Assembly: GCA_914767715.1 (NCBI GenBank)
Contig: OU612066.1
Span: 6,143,001-6,207,000 of the forward strand
Reading direction: 5' to 3'
DNA from: Membranipora membranacea
Lineage: Eukaryota; Bryozoa; Gymnolaemata; Cheilostomatida; Membraniporidae
Length of the DNA stretch: 64,000 nt
The translations under genes and the position numbers were made by a program. Positions 1-17,100 of this stretch are shown one piece after another; within the stretch, counting starts at the first letter, position 1, and each line of letters starts with the position of its first letter. The notes below the pieces were generated by a model. That model had not been told where the DNA came from. It did no database searches and worked only from the letters and a program-made list of their open reading frames with translations.

Positions 1-612
1 CACACAGGGGATATGATTATATGATCAAAGAGCACAGATCATATTCAGTTACTTGTTATGCCGGCGGCTAGCAAAAGGAATAAAGTTCGACCTTCATACT
101 AACACTACATGTTGTTATCTATACTGGTATCCATTTCACAGTGACAGGGGAGTTAGGATTTTACTTTATACATATGAAATTACTTTGTTATATGAATTTA
201 CTAGTTGGAGTGGCTGCACATTGTGTCAAAATGTTACAAGAAACAGGAGTTTTTATTACCAGTGGCAACTATATTTAGTACTTAGTATATTTGCCAGTAG
301 TGATGACTACGGACAAACAGTGCACATAACCACAGGGTCGGAGACAAAGCCAATCTGACTCGTAATCAGCAACTGGTGACAATTAATTACCTCTAGCTTC
401 CTGCATATTTTTGCCTAATGAGTGGCAGAGTCAGAAGTCTCAAATTCAAACCACCTAACAGATGGTCAGGTTAATAGGTTCGTTATTAATACGAGAAGCC
501 TACTAGGCCTACGCTGTGACACAATGACTGCAGGGAGAATATATGAATAAAGAGGGGTCATAGAGTGGGTTGAGGTAAGTACTGACATGACATGTTGGTT
601 CCTATAACTTAC
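1..612. other. Left edge, presumed TMEM184 intron
   Basis: No exon matching the next conserved TMEM184 block was found on the minus strand. A 101-codon plus-strand open frame (53-358) shows no recognisable motif. Nothing else is supported here. Confidence 0.5.
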
Positions 613-3652
<3,040 letters not shown>

Positions 3653-4099
3653 TGAAAACAAAGCAACAAAAAATATTGAGTAATCAAAGTTTTCTTACCA
3701 AAACATACAACACATAGCATTCAACAAGCTCTTTTGTTGAATACTAAAAGGAATCCAACATTATTTCACCTTGGGTATGACTTTTGTGACGTCCTGCCAC
3801 ATCCGAAGTTGGGAAGGCTGAGATGAACCACCAATCACAGCCAAATTAGAAGAAAGAAACCTCATCATAGGGGTATCAGACAAGGGTCTATTCGGTCGTG
3901 AGTGAAAACCCAGCACTTATAAGGCTATCTGGCCTCTCCTGAGGCACAAGAAAATGTCAAGTGCATAGAGCCTAGACAGACTATGGTGAATTCCTACCAG
4001 TCAAGTCAATATTCGATGGATTGACAAATACATGTACCGCAGATTGCCAACTATGTCTAACTATATAGCCTATAGAGGATTTATCAATTTACCATGCCC

Positions 4100-4420
4100 T
4101 ATCCCATAAGGCCACTTGACTTTGATATAGCCTGTGATTTTTGTCAGTGGGTGGGGGTGGGAGATGAGTGAAAGAGATGTGTTTTTTTTTCAATTTTGTG
4201 TGGGTATCTATATATATATATATATATATGTCTATGTATGTCTATGTCTTTAAATATAGATACCCACACAAAACACATCGAAAAAGTATCACGAGATTAC
4301 ATTGATGGTTCCCCCCTATACTCATTCTTCTCTTCTCACCCACCCCCACCCACTGACAAAAATCACAGGCTTTATCAAAGTCACGTGGCCTTATGCCCTA
4401 TCCAATGCTATGTTATAGAG
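4100..4420. repeat. Nested foldback (MITE-like) element
   Basis: The arm at about 4107-4168 (ending in the GTGGGTGGGGGTGG block) is nearly the reverse complement of about 4336-4393. An inner pair, GTGTGGGTATCTATAT near 4199 and ATAGATACCCACAC near 4255, flanks a TA dinucleotide run at 4207-4230. Similarity continues past the outer arms on both sides, so the element is a long imperfect hairpin. Confidence 0.75.
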
Positions 4421-5443
4421 GTGTGAAGGCCTAACCCTATCTAAGTATTAGTTATTCAGAATAGAAGGTTGTCAACACCAATCCAACCTATCTTGCGCAG
4501 ATACCCAACCCAAGACTTCAATAACCATCAGTGTTCTTAAATTATCACCATATTAGATCTATGAAGGGATCAATCAATTCATTGATTCATATGATTTGAC
4601 TGATGATCTAGGTATGTTTGACTTCTTGAGATGGAATGATGATTATGTCTATGATGATGGATAAAATTAATAATCATCAAATTCAGATTAATAATTATGA
4701 TGATCATATTATATAATAAATTATGCATACTCAAATGATCATTGACACAATATAGGAGCAGTGAGCAAGTGTGCAATTATATAATGATAAAATGATGATC
4801 TTTGTCACCAACAATCACGTTTATGTATAAATAAGTAATATCAATCAGCAATAGTTATAGTTTGTTAGTAATACGTAGGTAGTAGAAATAGAAGTAACAC
4901 CAGAATCAAGTCCAAAAAGGAGGACTCTGTTCTAAAGTAAATATTATCAATAAAATGTACTACTAATTCCCCATGTTTATATCAACTTAGCAATAATATA
5001 TTTACCTTTCACTCCTACTATTATCTAGTATGAGCTGCTAAAGTCACAGCTGGTGTATATATTTATTTATAAGTGATAAAATTTGTTCAGCTTTAACTTT
5101 CCGGAAGTTGTTTTGGTACACCTGCGCATTTTCATTAACTCCCATTAACTTTTTGCTAAAATCATTGAGATCTAGCCAGATGTGCAATAGGCTATAAATT
5201 ATAACCGTGGATGTCAGTGTGAAATAAAAACGTATATTGGTGTGTTTATCAGGTTGTCATCGTAAACAAACATGGTGGACCAAGGAGATTTTCTTACTGA
5301 AGAGGATCCATCATAATATAACTGTCCACAAACTAGCAGCCATTTACCCTGAGTACTAAAATTAAATATGAGTGTTGTTTATAGTTTCAACAGATACCTC
5401 TCTCTACCACCTGTTGACCGACTTGAGCTTTCATCTACTCAAT

Positions 5444-5524
5444 TTTATAAATAGGCACATGAACACATTTATTAGGGAAATTTTTTTAGTACCTAATAAA
5501 TGTGCTCATGGACCAATTTATAAA
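5444..5524. repeat. 81-bp hairpin element
   Basis: About 33 bp at 5444-5476 pair with 5492-5524 (shared core ACACATTTATTAGG), with few mismatches and a short T-rich loop. It is MITE-like and lies about 450 bp upstream of the CFAP99 start. Confidence 0.7.
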
Positions 5525-5972
5525 GTCCTATTATCCCTGATTAGTTTTTAAAAAAGCTCCAGTGCTCTGTGTTATACATGGTATGATAGATATGACAATC
5601 TATGGATTTGTTAGAGTGTGGATAAGCCCTAAATTCTGCAGATTGATAAAATAAAGTTTAGTTTAGTCAAGGTCCTTGGTTTAGTATTAATGCAATGTAT
5701 TTTGACTGATAAGAAATTGCAATGTGCTATACATGGTGTCATGCAGAGAAAGTATTGGCAAGGGGTTAAATAGATGACGGTGACGAACCATTCATGGTTT
5801 GAGAACTGCACCCACATACTATCATACTTTTTTGCGTCGAGGACAAAATCATTTTTTACCGAATGATAGTCATTATATTTCAATACACAATACACAATAA
5901 TTTTCATGTGTTCCTTGTAGGATTTCAGAAAGCTCGTAATTTCTACTATAGGCACTCTTTCTAACACCAACC

Positions 5973-8900
5973 ATGAACCACAAAGAGCTGCTTTGTTACT
6001 GCATAGAGATTCTGGACTCATACTCAGGATCATTTTTATCACCAGAGGATCACTTAAACGAGTTTCTTCAAGAAAAGGTAGTAGCTGAGCAGCTATGATC
6101 AGCTATTAACTAATTTCCTATGCTTTGTTAAAAAGAGGAGGTTGTTCCCACCTGAACCGAAATAACATGACAAGTCAAAGCAGGCTGAGAAAACTCTGAT
6201 AGGCTATCCTTAAAATTACAGCTTATAATGGTTTTATGTCAGACACAAGTACACAATACTATCTATTTCTCCACAGGACTTGAATGATGTAGACGCCACG
6301 TTTGTATCGGAGGTCTATTCTGGACTTCTCAGGTACAAAAACATTGCTCATGTGGTGACAGAGCCTTTCTACAATACACAAGGCAAAGGAGTGCCACTGG
6401 CACACAAGGATTTACTCAATGGTGTGTTGAAAATTCTTAAACATATCATTCGTTTTCTTTTTTAGTTACGTACTGGTCCCCTATTATGACCGCCCTATTT
6501 AAATAGCTCTGTTAAGCTCAAGTAGCTTGCATAGGTTGATAAACCCAAACATTTGGCCTGCCAATACTCATTTTTGGTGAGGTATAGGGGATCTTTATAA
6601 TGTGTTATCGACACCAATTGGTAATTTCACTTTTTTCAGGTCTCTGAAATTTAACACACCAGACATGCTATTTTTCTGTTCTTGGCACTAAGAAAATAAT
6701 GCAATGTATTTACTAGGGACACGACCCTATAATAAATCTTTTGCTCATCTAATTATTTTACAGTCATCACATATATTGGCCTGTTCAGACTGGATGAGAT
6801 TGGTATGCCACACTTCAAGAAATTTGTCAGAACACAAGACTTCAACATCATGTACAAAGTTAGTTCAATAATTTATTTAAACATGTGATGATGCAAGTCA
6901 AAGATATATTCATTTACTCATTTGTGCATGAGCTAATGAAAATTTATTTCTTCACACTGCGATTAAACCAAATGAAGCATTGTTTTCATCTGATGGACAG
7001 TCTGTACTGCTCTTGTACAACTCAAAATGTAAGTTCTTTACCTCGAAGCAAGGTCTCATTCTATAAAAAACTTAAAAAGTTGTGCTGTTTTATTGTAGTA
7101 TCTAAATTTCTTTGCCAATGAATCAAATTTGAAAAGCTGGATGAAGGATGAATGGAGTAAACTATACGATGTTGCCTTTGTACAGACAACACTACTCTCC
7201 CCGATAATAAGGTAAGATCTTCTTTCGACGTAAGTTGTTTTGGTGAGCCCAGGCATTGCCATGTGTTATGCTATACATTTATTATTACTACAAAATATTG
7301 TTCAACATGTATCCCTTTGATGAGTGAAAGAATCGCAGGAGGAATAGAATAGATTGACTGAAACCTCAGTCTTACACCAAGTTAACATAAGGTCACCCAT
7401 AAAACTAATTAAATTCAACTATAGTTCACATTTACTCCTCTTAGGTACATTTTTTGCTGATGTCCAATACTGATGATTATTTAAATATTTTTTGTCTCAG
7501 ATGTGAGTTGTATGTAGTATAATGCATGTATCTGTTTCTTACCCAGATGGTTACCAGAGTTGAAGGAGTTGGTGACCGAACTGAAAGAGAAGGTCGATGC
7601 AAAGAGATCTCCAGCTAAAAAGGAGCTTCCATTAACACAAGTCAAGGAGTTTAACTTGACTCGACCCAGACCAAGAAGTGTACCCTTGCCATATCCTGTA
7701 AGTACTGTTGCTATGCTATGTTCCATTACAGTCTGTTCCAAGTTTGAGACACACATTTGCAAGTTCCCCACACTGTAGTACATTTTCATAACTACCATGA
7801 AATATCTAAAGCCATGTCAGGAAAATATATTGAGAAAAATAAATGAGGCTGAATAAATTATGGTTCTGTAAGATTTTTTATGTGTCTTTTTGGATAGAAA
7901 GAGGAACCATAATGACATAGCTTTTCAGACAAGGTCAGCTGAAATACGCTGGGTTTTTTTTGTGTTTGAGCAGCTACAAAACTCCAGTTTTCATCATGTC
8001 ATAGATGGTTCATATTTTGCTTCCAGATTCCAAAGCTTCAAAAACATAAGCCGGTCCCAAAAACCAATTATGTCGAGCCGAAGGAGTTGGACAAGCTGCA
8101 TGAAAGGCGGGTTGAGAATCGTAGAGCTGCAGAGGGGCGTCTCATGGATTCGTCCAAGAAACAGTTTGCCTGTGCGAACCCGAGTAAGTCTGTGAAAACA
8201 GAGAGAAAGATGGAGCAGATAAGAATGGCTGAGGATGGCAAGCTTCAGTTTAACAGCTACAGAGCAAAACCTCTGTCTAAAGAAGTCATGGTAGGCACCA
8301 ATATATCAACTGTTTATTGTTTTATTGACTCCTCAATAATATGATTAATCAGTTTAGCTTGGTGTTAATATGTAAACTGATGAACATAAATAATATTATA
8401 TATGTTTATCTGTGAACCAGAAGAAATCCCATTAAGTTTTTGGCAATTGATATGCGCGGGAAAGTCTTGATTTTTAATGTTTATCCTGTTTATTTTGCCT
8501 TTGCTACTTAGGCTGATTGGAGAAGGAGAATGGTAAGATAGCGTAGAATAATGAGGCAGCACTCTCCATTATAAAACTGTCATCCATATCGTTTGTTAAA
8601 CAGGCAAACCCCACAAAATCCCCTTCACATTGTGTTAGTCTGCTTGCTCAACTGAACATTACATTTTTAATTTGGAAGCGATAATGATAAGTAAATATTG
8701 ATGGTATTAAAACTGGCATCGCAAGTTTTGTGCACCAAAACAAGAATTTTTCACGATTGTATTCCAAGCACTTGGATGTGCCTAAGCTTTGGTGGCATTC
8801 AGTAGTGGTCGCTAGGCATTGATGTCATGCTTGGGGTATTCCGCACTGACCCAAATCCATCACTGGGCTATCAGATTCTCAAATTCCCACACATATGGCA

Positions 8901-11900
8901 ATAGGCACTTGTGTTATGATATGAATCCACCATGGATTAGACGACGCTCTTTGTTTTTGTAGCAAGCTGATGTTCCCATTAAACTTAACGCTGCCACGAT
9001 AATGAGAGAAGGAAAGCTCTTCAAAGAAAGGGAACAAGAAGTCATCAAAAAGTATGTCTCCATCAAATTATTATTATTCTTCATAAATACACAGAACTTT
9101 TCCAATACTTCACACTATTTCATGCTATTCATGCAGATCAGGAACAAAATACTGTCAACATCAAAGCTGATTGTTGACAAATTAAGTGATATTTCAAAAT
9201 ACACTTTGAAAGAGCTTATTAATTTTAAATCATATAAATTTATTCCATGTTCTGTAGACTGGAGTCATTAGAGGCAGGAGCTCATGACCCTTCAAAGTTC
9301 CTCAAATGGCAGAACGAGATGAGACAGAAGGATTTGGATGCAGAGCTGGCCGCTGTAGAGAGAAGACGACTCGAAGGTAAACTTAGTCATGAGGAGGCAA
9401 TTCTCTCCAGACAAAAACTCATTGAGGACAACCAGAGAAAAGTGGAGGAAATGAAAATAGAAACACAAGAGCTCATGACCAGGTAGGTGGTTGTGGAACT
9501 AAAGTAAAAATGTGCGATTACAATAGTGACGGAAGTATAATTTGTGAGAAAGATGTGACATACAACCCTACTGTTGGCTCAGTCGTTGTGAAGAAGTGAA
9601 AGCAAGGAGTACTTCTTGGTGAAAGCTTTCATTAGATAGCCTCTCTTCAGCCAGGTCAGTGTACGAATCTATCTATCTATACCACTAGGTACCTGAACGA
9701 GAGGTTAGAGGAAGAACAGTTGATGAAGTCACTGGTTGAGATGGTCCTCGGCGGGCGAGAAAATGCCAAAGAAGCAAAGAAGAAACTGGTATCATACAAA
9801 GCAAAAATCGTACAGGAAGTCAACGAAGAAAGTAAAGAGCTTATGAGGATCGCTCTAGAAGAGGTATGTGCTTCATTAGTTGTTTTGATCCTAACTTCAA
9901 CATCAGTTAGATTATACATAATAGTTTCTTTGGGATATGACAACTTTTCTTATCCTTCTTACCAGTCTCGAAGTATTTCCTGCAAAAGATCCCGCGAACC
10001 GGATTTGAACCAGTGACCTAAGGATGCCTTTGTATTACCATTACAGTCCTCCGCTCTACCAACTGAGCTATCGCGGGTTGATGCACAGGCTAGAAATGCC
10101 GCAAATATGATTGACAAATAATGCAGGCCTTAATCTAAATTACATTGTCTAGCGTGTGCCCTGGGGCACTTTCGGATGTGGTTACGACATAATGACATGT
10201 GGTTGATAAGCCGTCATATTCTAAATTTTGCCTATCTCAAACATTTTTCTATTGTTTTTTAATTCTAAAAAAAATCGCTGGAGATGTATCTGAGGTCAAT
10301 CCTCCCATCAAAATATTGTACTCGTAATACTTCATTCACAATTTGAGTCCAACAGGCCAGTGACCGATCATAAAACATATCTATACATGAAATATCACAG
10401 GCAGAAGAAGAAATGAGGAGAAAGGTCGAGCTGATACATCAGATCAGGGCTATGGAGGCGGCTCCCATCAGCAGAAATAAGATGGTGGATTTCACTGAAA
10501 CTGCTGGCTACAGATTTTTGAACGAAATGTCCATAGCAGAGGTGAGTGACCTTCATAGATTAAAATAATCATAAATACACAGTTTCAATACTTGTTGACA
10601 TTGTAAACTTCATTGTATCTGACCATTTTGTGCCATCACCATATGAGAGTCAGATTTTGGCTAATTACAACCTAATTTAATTTCAATGTAAAGCTATGTT
10701 AATTTTGAAATAAATCTTCAAACATGCCTGGTAATGCCAATTTCTGAAATTCTGATTAATTGATGGGAGCCAACTGTATAATTTGGAACTGATTTTGATA
10801 CCAGGTGATATCAATAATCATTAATCTTATTATCTTTCTTTTTAGCTGTTTCCTATTTTTGTTTTAGTTGAGAGAGAGGCTCTCACTTCTGAAAGAAAAA
10901 CAAGCTGAGGAGGAAGAAAGCAGGCGAAATGAGATCCTGGATCACAAACAAGCTAAAGACAGGATGCTCATGGACACCCTCACAGTAATATCCAAACATA
11001 GAGCTGAGGATACTAGGGCTAGAGCTGAACAGTATGTATTATATTTACCGTGTGATCATCTTGTCATTTTTCCACATTGCATGAAAAAAACCTATGTGGT
11101 ACTACAGCGGAGTGGTCGTAAGCAGGATTGATGGCTGAAGCAGCTTCATTTAGTACAAGTAACGAGTTAGAGTATAAGTAATTCGCATTCATAGGTATTC
11201 TCAGAGCAGCCATAAGAATTGTCAGACAATCAAATTGTTTGCCAGTAAAAGAATAATACGTTGGTATCAAAATATCTAAATTAGCACACTTGATATCATG
11301 AGTAAAAGTGAATGTTATTGTGTGCCATGTTAACCAGGAAGGTCGTCCTAAAACTTCTTCCTACACCAAATTATACCTACATAACAATAATATTGTAATC
11401 ACCTTATCATCCATTAAACTGCCAAATATGCATAAAGATCAATTCTCAAATCGGTATTTCAGGTGATGTATGGCCTCGATAAAGTATGTCAAGTTTCAGT
11501 CCAATGTCAAATCTACAGAACTGATAAAATAACATCTTTGATTTGTAGACGTGCTAACTCCAAAGTAAAAAAAGATGATGCAAAAGTAAAACTTCTACAG
11601 AAAGATGAACACCTTCTATCATTACAAGAAAAACTGGATCAGAAGAAAAGGGAGAGGCTAGAATTACAACAGAAGTGTAAAACCAGACCTCCTAAATCAT
11701 CTCTAGCTCAAACGAGAAATCTCATTAGAGATAAGGTAAGTAAACTGACATGATATTTTAAGATGACCTTGACATCGAGCACAATAAAGTCAACTTTACA
11801 ATGGTTACCAAAGTTCGCGTACCCGAATTTGACAATAACATTTGGAGCGGTTGTTCAAATTTGCCACATAATCGAACTCATACAATATTCCCCAGAGATG

Positions 11901-12261
11901 AACTATTAATAATGTTTCACATGATCTGTGTGGCCGGTCATCTTTAAATGGTTGCTACTCAATGTTCATAAATCATAAATAAAAATGTGAAATAACGACT
12001 CTTTTTCTGTTCTTGAAGTTGTCTACTTTTTATGCAAGTGTGGACAACTCATTGTCAATTAAAATTTTGTATACATATTTTCCTCCTGACATTTTGTAGA
12101 CCAAAATCGAAGAGAAACGATGGGCGGAATTAGAAAGATCTAAGAAAAGAGTGTCCAATCTGGAGGCAGAAGGTACAATACATCCGACACAAGGGAGTCG
12201 TCTGACTGCTGCTAATGGAAGTAGACTAGCTGTTCAAAGTAGACCATATATCATGACGTAA
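5973..12261 (+). CDS. CFAP99: Cilia- and flagella-associated protein 99
   Basis: Coding exons: 5973-6077, 6277-6421, 6764-6858, 7099-7211, 7547-7697, 8027-8290, 8963-9051, 9258-9482, 9689-9863, 10401-10541, 10868-11031, 11549-11735, 12100-12261. Every junction has AG/GT borders and the phases close to give 671 residues ending in TAA. The N-terminal third is a helical domain with the CFAP99-like blocks HVVTEPFYNTQG, IGLFRLDEIGMPHFKKF and SWMKDEWSKLYDVAF. The rest is charged, strongly coiled-coil sequence rich in E, K, R and Q. CFAP99 proteins associate with the axoneme of motile cilia; the precise role is not established. The start is the first Met after an in-frame TAG at 5949, but a splice-acceptor-like TATAG at 5947-5951 leaves an upstream exon possible. 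An antisense tRNA gene lies in the intron after exon 9. Confidence 0.9.
9990..10077 (-). tRNA. tRNA-Tyr (GTA) with intron
   Basis: On the minus strand a cloverleaf can be folded. The 7-bp acceptor stem pairs CCCGCGA with TCGCGGG, and the discriminator is A. The D arm holds the A box TAGCTCAGTTGGTAGAGCGG, the anticodon loop reads ACTGTAA, and the T arm holds the B box GGTTCAAATCC. A roughly 15-nt insert directly 3' of the anticodon loop is the usual position of the tRNA-Tyr intron in eukaryotes. The gene lies antisense in a CFAP99 intron. Both internal promoter boxes and the acceptor stem are intact, so it looks functional. Confidence 0.93.
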
Positions 12262-14176
12262 AGTTCATCCATCAACCCTCACATAAATATCCACTAACTG
12301 ATCCACTGCATTATTAACCTAAACTACTATCTCAAGTTTAGGGTGCACTTTTTGCCTGTCTTTCTGTTTAAATTGTTCACCAGACCTCACTGTACAGTTA
12401 GCTCTTGCTTTCTGCTATCTGTCCTAGCTGATATGCTATCATATTCCGTCCATGAACCTCAGCTTAACTGGCAGTTTCTTTTTGTGGCATGATTGTTATT
12501 TATGTTGATTATTTTGATGAAGAGCAACCACATTGACCTGCCCAACATTTGTCCAGCTGCTTGAGATCCAACATCATTGTCAGCGGTTATATATTTCATG
12601 TAACATGTTGCCCACATTACACACATTTTTTGTCTCTCAGTGCTCTTAATAAAACAGCTGGGTATGGAAATGCTCAATCACCACAGATTTTCTCTTCTCC
12701 TCATATTATGCATGAATGAGATACACACAGATTTAGAATCAGACGTTGTAATTGCTGTTATTATAAACATGACCCTTGGAGGAGATCTGTCATTTTCTCG
12801 TTTCCATGGAGATCAAGACGAAGTTGATTTATTTAACCACATGACTAAGTTGCTCAATACCTTGGGTAATTATAACCCCTCCAGAAGTCCGTTATACAAT
12901 CTCGTTTAAGCTCTGAAGCTATTGAGAGTTTAGCATGATTGCTTGTATGAGGTAATGATGGGGTGTTTTATGGAGCGTGACTCACCTGCTATTTTCATCA
13001 CTCTATTTCTGGTTAACTGTTAGTCAACGAGCTTGTCGAGACCTATTTTCTTGCCCTGTTTACTACTAGCCTAACAACCTACCCAGGCTAGTTCACTACC
13101 TAAATAGATTAAGTCGTCCTCTGAACTACGCCAATAATTTAAATCAGCTTCTCTGTGGACAATCAATTTCAAGGTAAGTCACAACCAGAGTTTTATCTCC
13201 TATAGTCATATCTCTCAAATCTTAATTCCAGTTACAATTAACAACCGACACACCATTCTCAGAACTTATCATGTCCTACGGCGGCTGGGGCTGCAGTCCA
13301 TATATACAGATCTAGATATGAAAACGCATGTTTGATATACCAATGTTGAATCCTTTATGACTGTGTGATGCGAGCGATTTCAGGGTATTAATAGTCATTG
13401 GGAACATAAAATACCCTTTGAATACTATTAGGCCACTATTTTCTAACATGTTCGATAGGAGCTCATGTTAGGCAACTAATTATTGGTCAATTCATCAAGT
13501 ACCGCAATAAGCATGCTGTACTGACCGCAGGGTCACTTAAAAACAGGGAACTTTCGCTTTTCAGTGTACTAGGTATTAAAGAATGAATTTCTCTGTTTGA
13601 AAACTTAAAAAAATTACACCATGTTAGAGCCAGCATTCAGACAATACTAATACCAGTACCGCCATGTTAGGATCGTATGCTGTTCTTCTACTCATGATCC
13701 GAAGAGTAGCTCGATACTGGGAACCCAAAAAAGTGTTCAAACCAAACTACTCTTACCACTTGTGGTATTCGCACACTGCTCCTTATATAGACGACACTAT
13801 ATAGACTGTGTACAGCTATCAAAGTGACGATGGACTTTATTTAGTCAACATTCTCATTACCCTCGCACAGAAGTTTTCTGGCAGCTAGTACCTTACAGAT
13901 GAGGAACACGAATTCATACATCAAAACAGCCAACTAAGTTATAATGAGTCCAACGGAGGCTCATAATTGTGACAAACGCCCCTTCCCACTAAATGTGATT
14001 TTTATTTTTTACTTTATTTAGGTGAAGAACTCTTGAAAGAGAAGGAGATAAGGACTAAGTCACGGTGATTTAACAGAATAAGTAGCCATTACTAGTTATG
14101 TAAATATTCATGAGCAGCAAACTAGCCTGTATTTGACACTCATTTGCACATCCGCCAGCTTTGGATTACCATATCA
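12262..14176. other. Intergenic region CFAP99 / semaphorin
   Basis: AATAAA at 12648-12653 is a possible CFAP99 polyadenylation signal, about 390 bp past the stop. An 89-codon open frame at 12640-12909 has no recognisable motif. AAGGTAAGTC near 13171 resembles a splice donor and could end a semaphorin 5' UTR exon. Nothing else is supported. Confidence 0.45.
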
Positions 14177-17100
14177 ATGACAATGGTGACTAATTATTCA
14201 TGGATACTAGCCTGTATTGGATTAATTCTTCAAACAGAATATGTCAGATGTACAGTCATACCAGTCTTCACAAAGCCTAATGGTAAGTATCCAATACAAC
14301 CACACACGAAACCCTGAGATAATTTTGAAACAATCTCCTGAGATTTCAGAATTTTTACACATCTGCAACGGCCCGCACATGTTTGGTCTACTGAACCAGT
14401 ATTGTGAGCGGCTGTTTACTAGTTTAAAGGGCAACCAAGGTTTCAAACAACTTCTCATTGATTTATAGCAGATTGCACCTTCTGCATATGGAAAAAGACA
14501 AAATCTAATTCGGATGATTATTTAGCCGGAATTCTTGTGAAACATTTCATCCATCATGTACTCATACTCAGCTAAAATAGAATACCACGGAGCAGTTTCC
14601 TGTTCCTGTTATTATTTAGCCTGTGCTCTATCATCATTACAACAACGTCTTGGAACCTCCCCTAAACTGAAGCGCTACCCAGCTTAGAGTCAGCAACTAA
14701 CTTGAGTTTTGCATTGTGTAATGCACAAAGCTGATGCTGCCTAGCACATTATTTACTACCCATTAATGCATTGCTGCGAAACCTTGGTTGCCCTTTAATC
14801 ATGGCTAGGCAAACTGTATATGTTCGAAGAATCGATACCAATCTCCGATAAGGTGGGTATAGTTCTGTTTAATTTTCCAGAGATTGAAGCAACATCCAAA
14901 CTTATCCAGTCCAACTGATCTGATGAAGCTGGCTTTGTCTCTATATTGATGAATCATGTGCAAAAAGAGGTCACTGTGTGGAAGTGTGCTAAAAAGTGGC
15001 TTTTATTCATAATGATAATAACTTCAGAAACTACCTTTGCACTCATGTGTTGATGAAATTCCCACAATACATCTGTAGCCCAGAGTTGATAGGGAAATGA
15101 GATTTAGTTCTTATGGTTTCTTAGATCTTCCCCTCATGGGATTTCCTGAATTGGAATCCCTGTATATCGCATTATTGGGTACCTACTCTCTTCACTTAGT
15201 GCCAGAGATCAGCGTACCTTTCAAACCACGAATCCCACCACCCGCCATTTGGTCGTGATTTTGTAGAGACAGATAGCACGCCACTCTAAGCTGCTCTCAC
15301 TGAGAGTGGGCCCTGTTTCCATTTACACTTTTTCTAATAATTACTCCAATTTTATGGATGTTGACTTGATCCTCATCACAAAGTCTCCATTTTTCAGATC
15401 AACAGTAAATCATTCTTATTAGAATAGATAAAATTTCTTCTGTGTCTCTGCTCTAAGAATATTATAATTTTATTTTGATGGTACAATTTTGGGCAAAAAT
15501 TGATTAAACTGTGGGTGAAACGCATAACTTAAGCCAACATGCTCACATGATTATGCATATTTTAGGTCGCACTTTCATAGCAGATGATCAAGATGGCGGA
15601 TACTACAGAAGTATTTTAATCGATGACTCTAAACAAACCGCTTTTATTGGTGCTCGGTAAGCTTCTTTTGAGACGCTTCCCCAATTTATGGAACTATATT
15701 ATCTGATCTGCTTACATCTGAACCACATTATTAGAAACACTATCAGTGAGTGTGTAAATCAATGGCCGGTGTGTCATTGTCATGGAATGGAGCATTGTCG
15801 TTCAACAATCACAGCGCAATAACCTGGATTCTACAATCAGATTTGGTGACAACCCATGTCCCAGGGGTTAACATCCATAGTGATTAACACCCACAAACTC
15901 CTGCCCTGCCCGTTATTTGTTAAGCTGGATTATACTGAGATAATAAGCATTTCAATGCAAGCAGCCCAGCAGTGCACATTGACAACTTTACTGTTGTTTT
16001 GCATGCTCAAATTAGGATATTGAAAAATAGGAATGCAAATATTACTCCCCCACCTCAGGTTATGTAATTTCTGGGATATAGTGAAATGATAACTTCACTT
16101 TACCAACACTTGTGGCAGCTGATTGAGACCCTTTTTTCAGTGATGCAGCAAGAGGGAACTACAACTACCCTATCACGCCAGCCAATATTAGCTGTCCAAG
16201 TTGCAAATAAGAGCTCAACACAAAATTCTGGAAGTTTGAACAAGCAAGATTTAAACGTAATCAGCTACTAAAGCCCTCCAGAATCATCAATTATGTGTTG
16301 CGGCTTCAAGTTAAAAAAAGATAAATTTTAGTCAGGCCGCAATTGACATCTCGAAAAACTAATGGTATAAATAAACCAAACATCATCAATCTCCATTGGT
16401 TATGATACAATACATATATGTGACTCACATCATGAGTATGTGGGACAGTGGATGCCAAATGCCGTGAGGGAAATTAATTTCACTGGTGTTCCCCTCTTTG
16501 ATACTCGGCCTCCAACAACCCTCTATTATATGTCCTTATCAGCATAACCATAGAGGTGAAATACTAGCTAGAGCTAGGTCTAGCTAGCCAATGTGTTGGG
16601 GTTGAGGTTGGAGTTTCATCCCACCCGACCAACTCCAACACATTGGCTATTTTTGAGGTGACTTAATTTCAGCTAGCAGCTAGCACCATTTTTCACAAGC
16701 TAAGATAGGAGCTTTTAGGAAGGAATAAGGTCGAGTATGTAAAAATCTCAAGCATACGCAAAAAGTAAACATTCCTCCTGCAAATACTTTTCTCTTCTGG
16801 CGGATATAATATACCTACAAGAAACACAGTAATTGTTTGTTATTCACCATAGATTGCTTGATTATAAATTCTGTTCTATCATACTCGTCTGCGTTTTACA
16901 GAAACAGTATATACAAAATCAGCCTGTCTGATAGTTCTACAGAAAAGACAACTCCAAACAGTAATCTACAGAACAGTCCAAACTTTGGTAAAGAGGAGAC
17001 CCAAGTTGACACTGATTGGGATCCTAATTCAGACACGTATAAACGGATGCATGACTATCTAACCAAGTATGTTATCTTAATCTGGCTCTGCTGTTGTTCT

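Larger units (their letters stand above)
3653..5972. other. Head-to-head intergenic region TMEM184 / CFAP99
   Basis: This 2.3-kb stretch separates the first TMEM184 exon from the CFAP99 start and should hold both promoters, although no convincing TATA box or start site can be assigned. It contains a nested foldback at 4.10-4.42 kb, an AT-rich ATG/CAT-repeat stretch around 4.58-4.82 kb and a hairpin at 5444-5524. A 137-codon minus-strand open frame at 5629-6042 overlaps CFAP99 exon 1 in antisense and has no recognisable motif. Confidence 0.6.

Noticed and set aside
53-358. 101-codon plus-strand open frame at the left edge
   Set aside because: No recognisable motif and no splice context. It lies in the presumed TMEM184 intron.
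4207-4230. Possible CRISPR-like or tandem array at the TA run
   Set aside because: It is a simple TA microsatellite at the tip of a foldback, with no spacers.
5629-6042. 137-codon minus-strand open frame
   Set aside because: Antisense to CFAP99 exon 1 and its upstream region, with no motif. Treated as chance.
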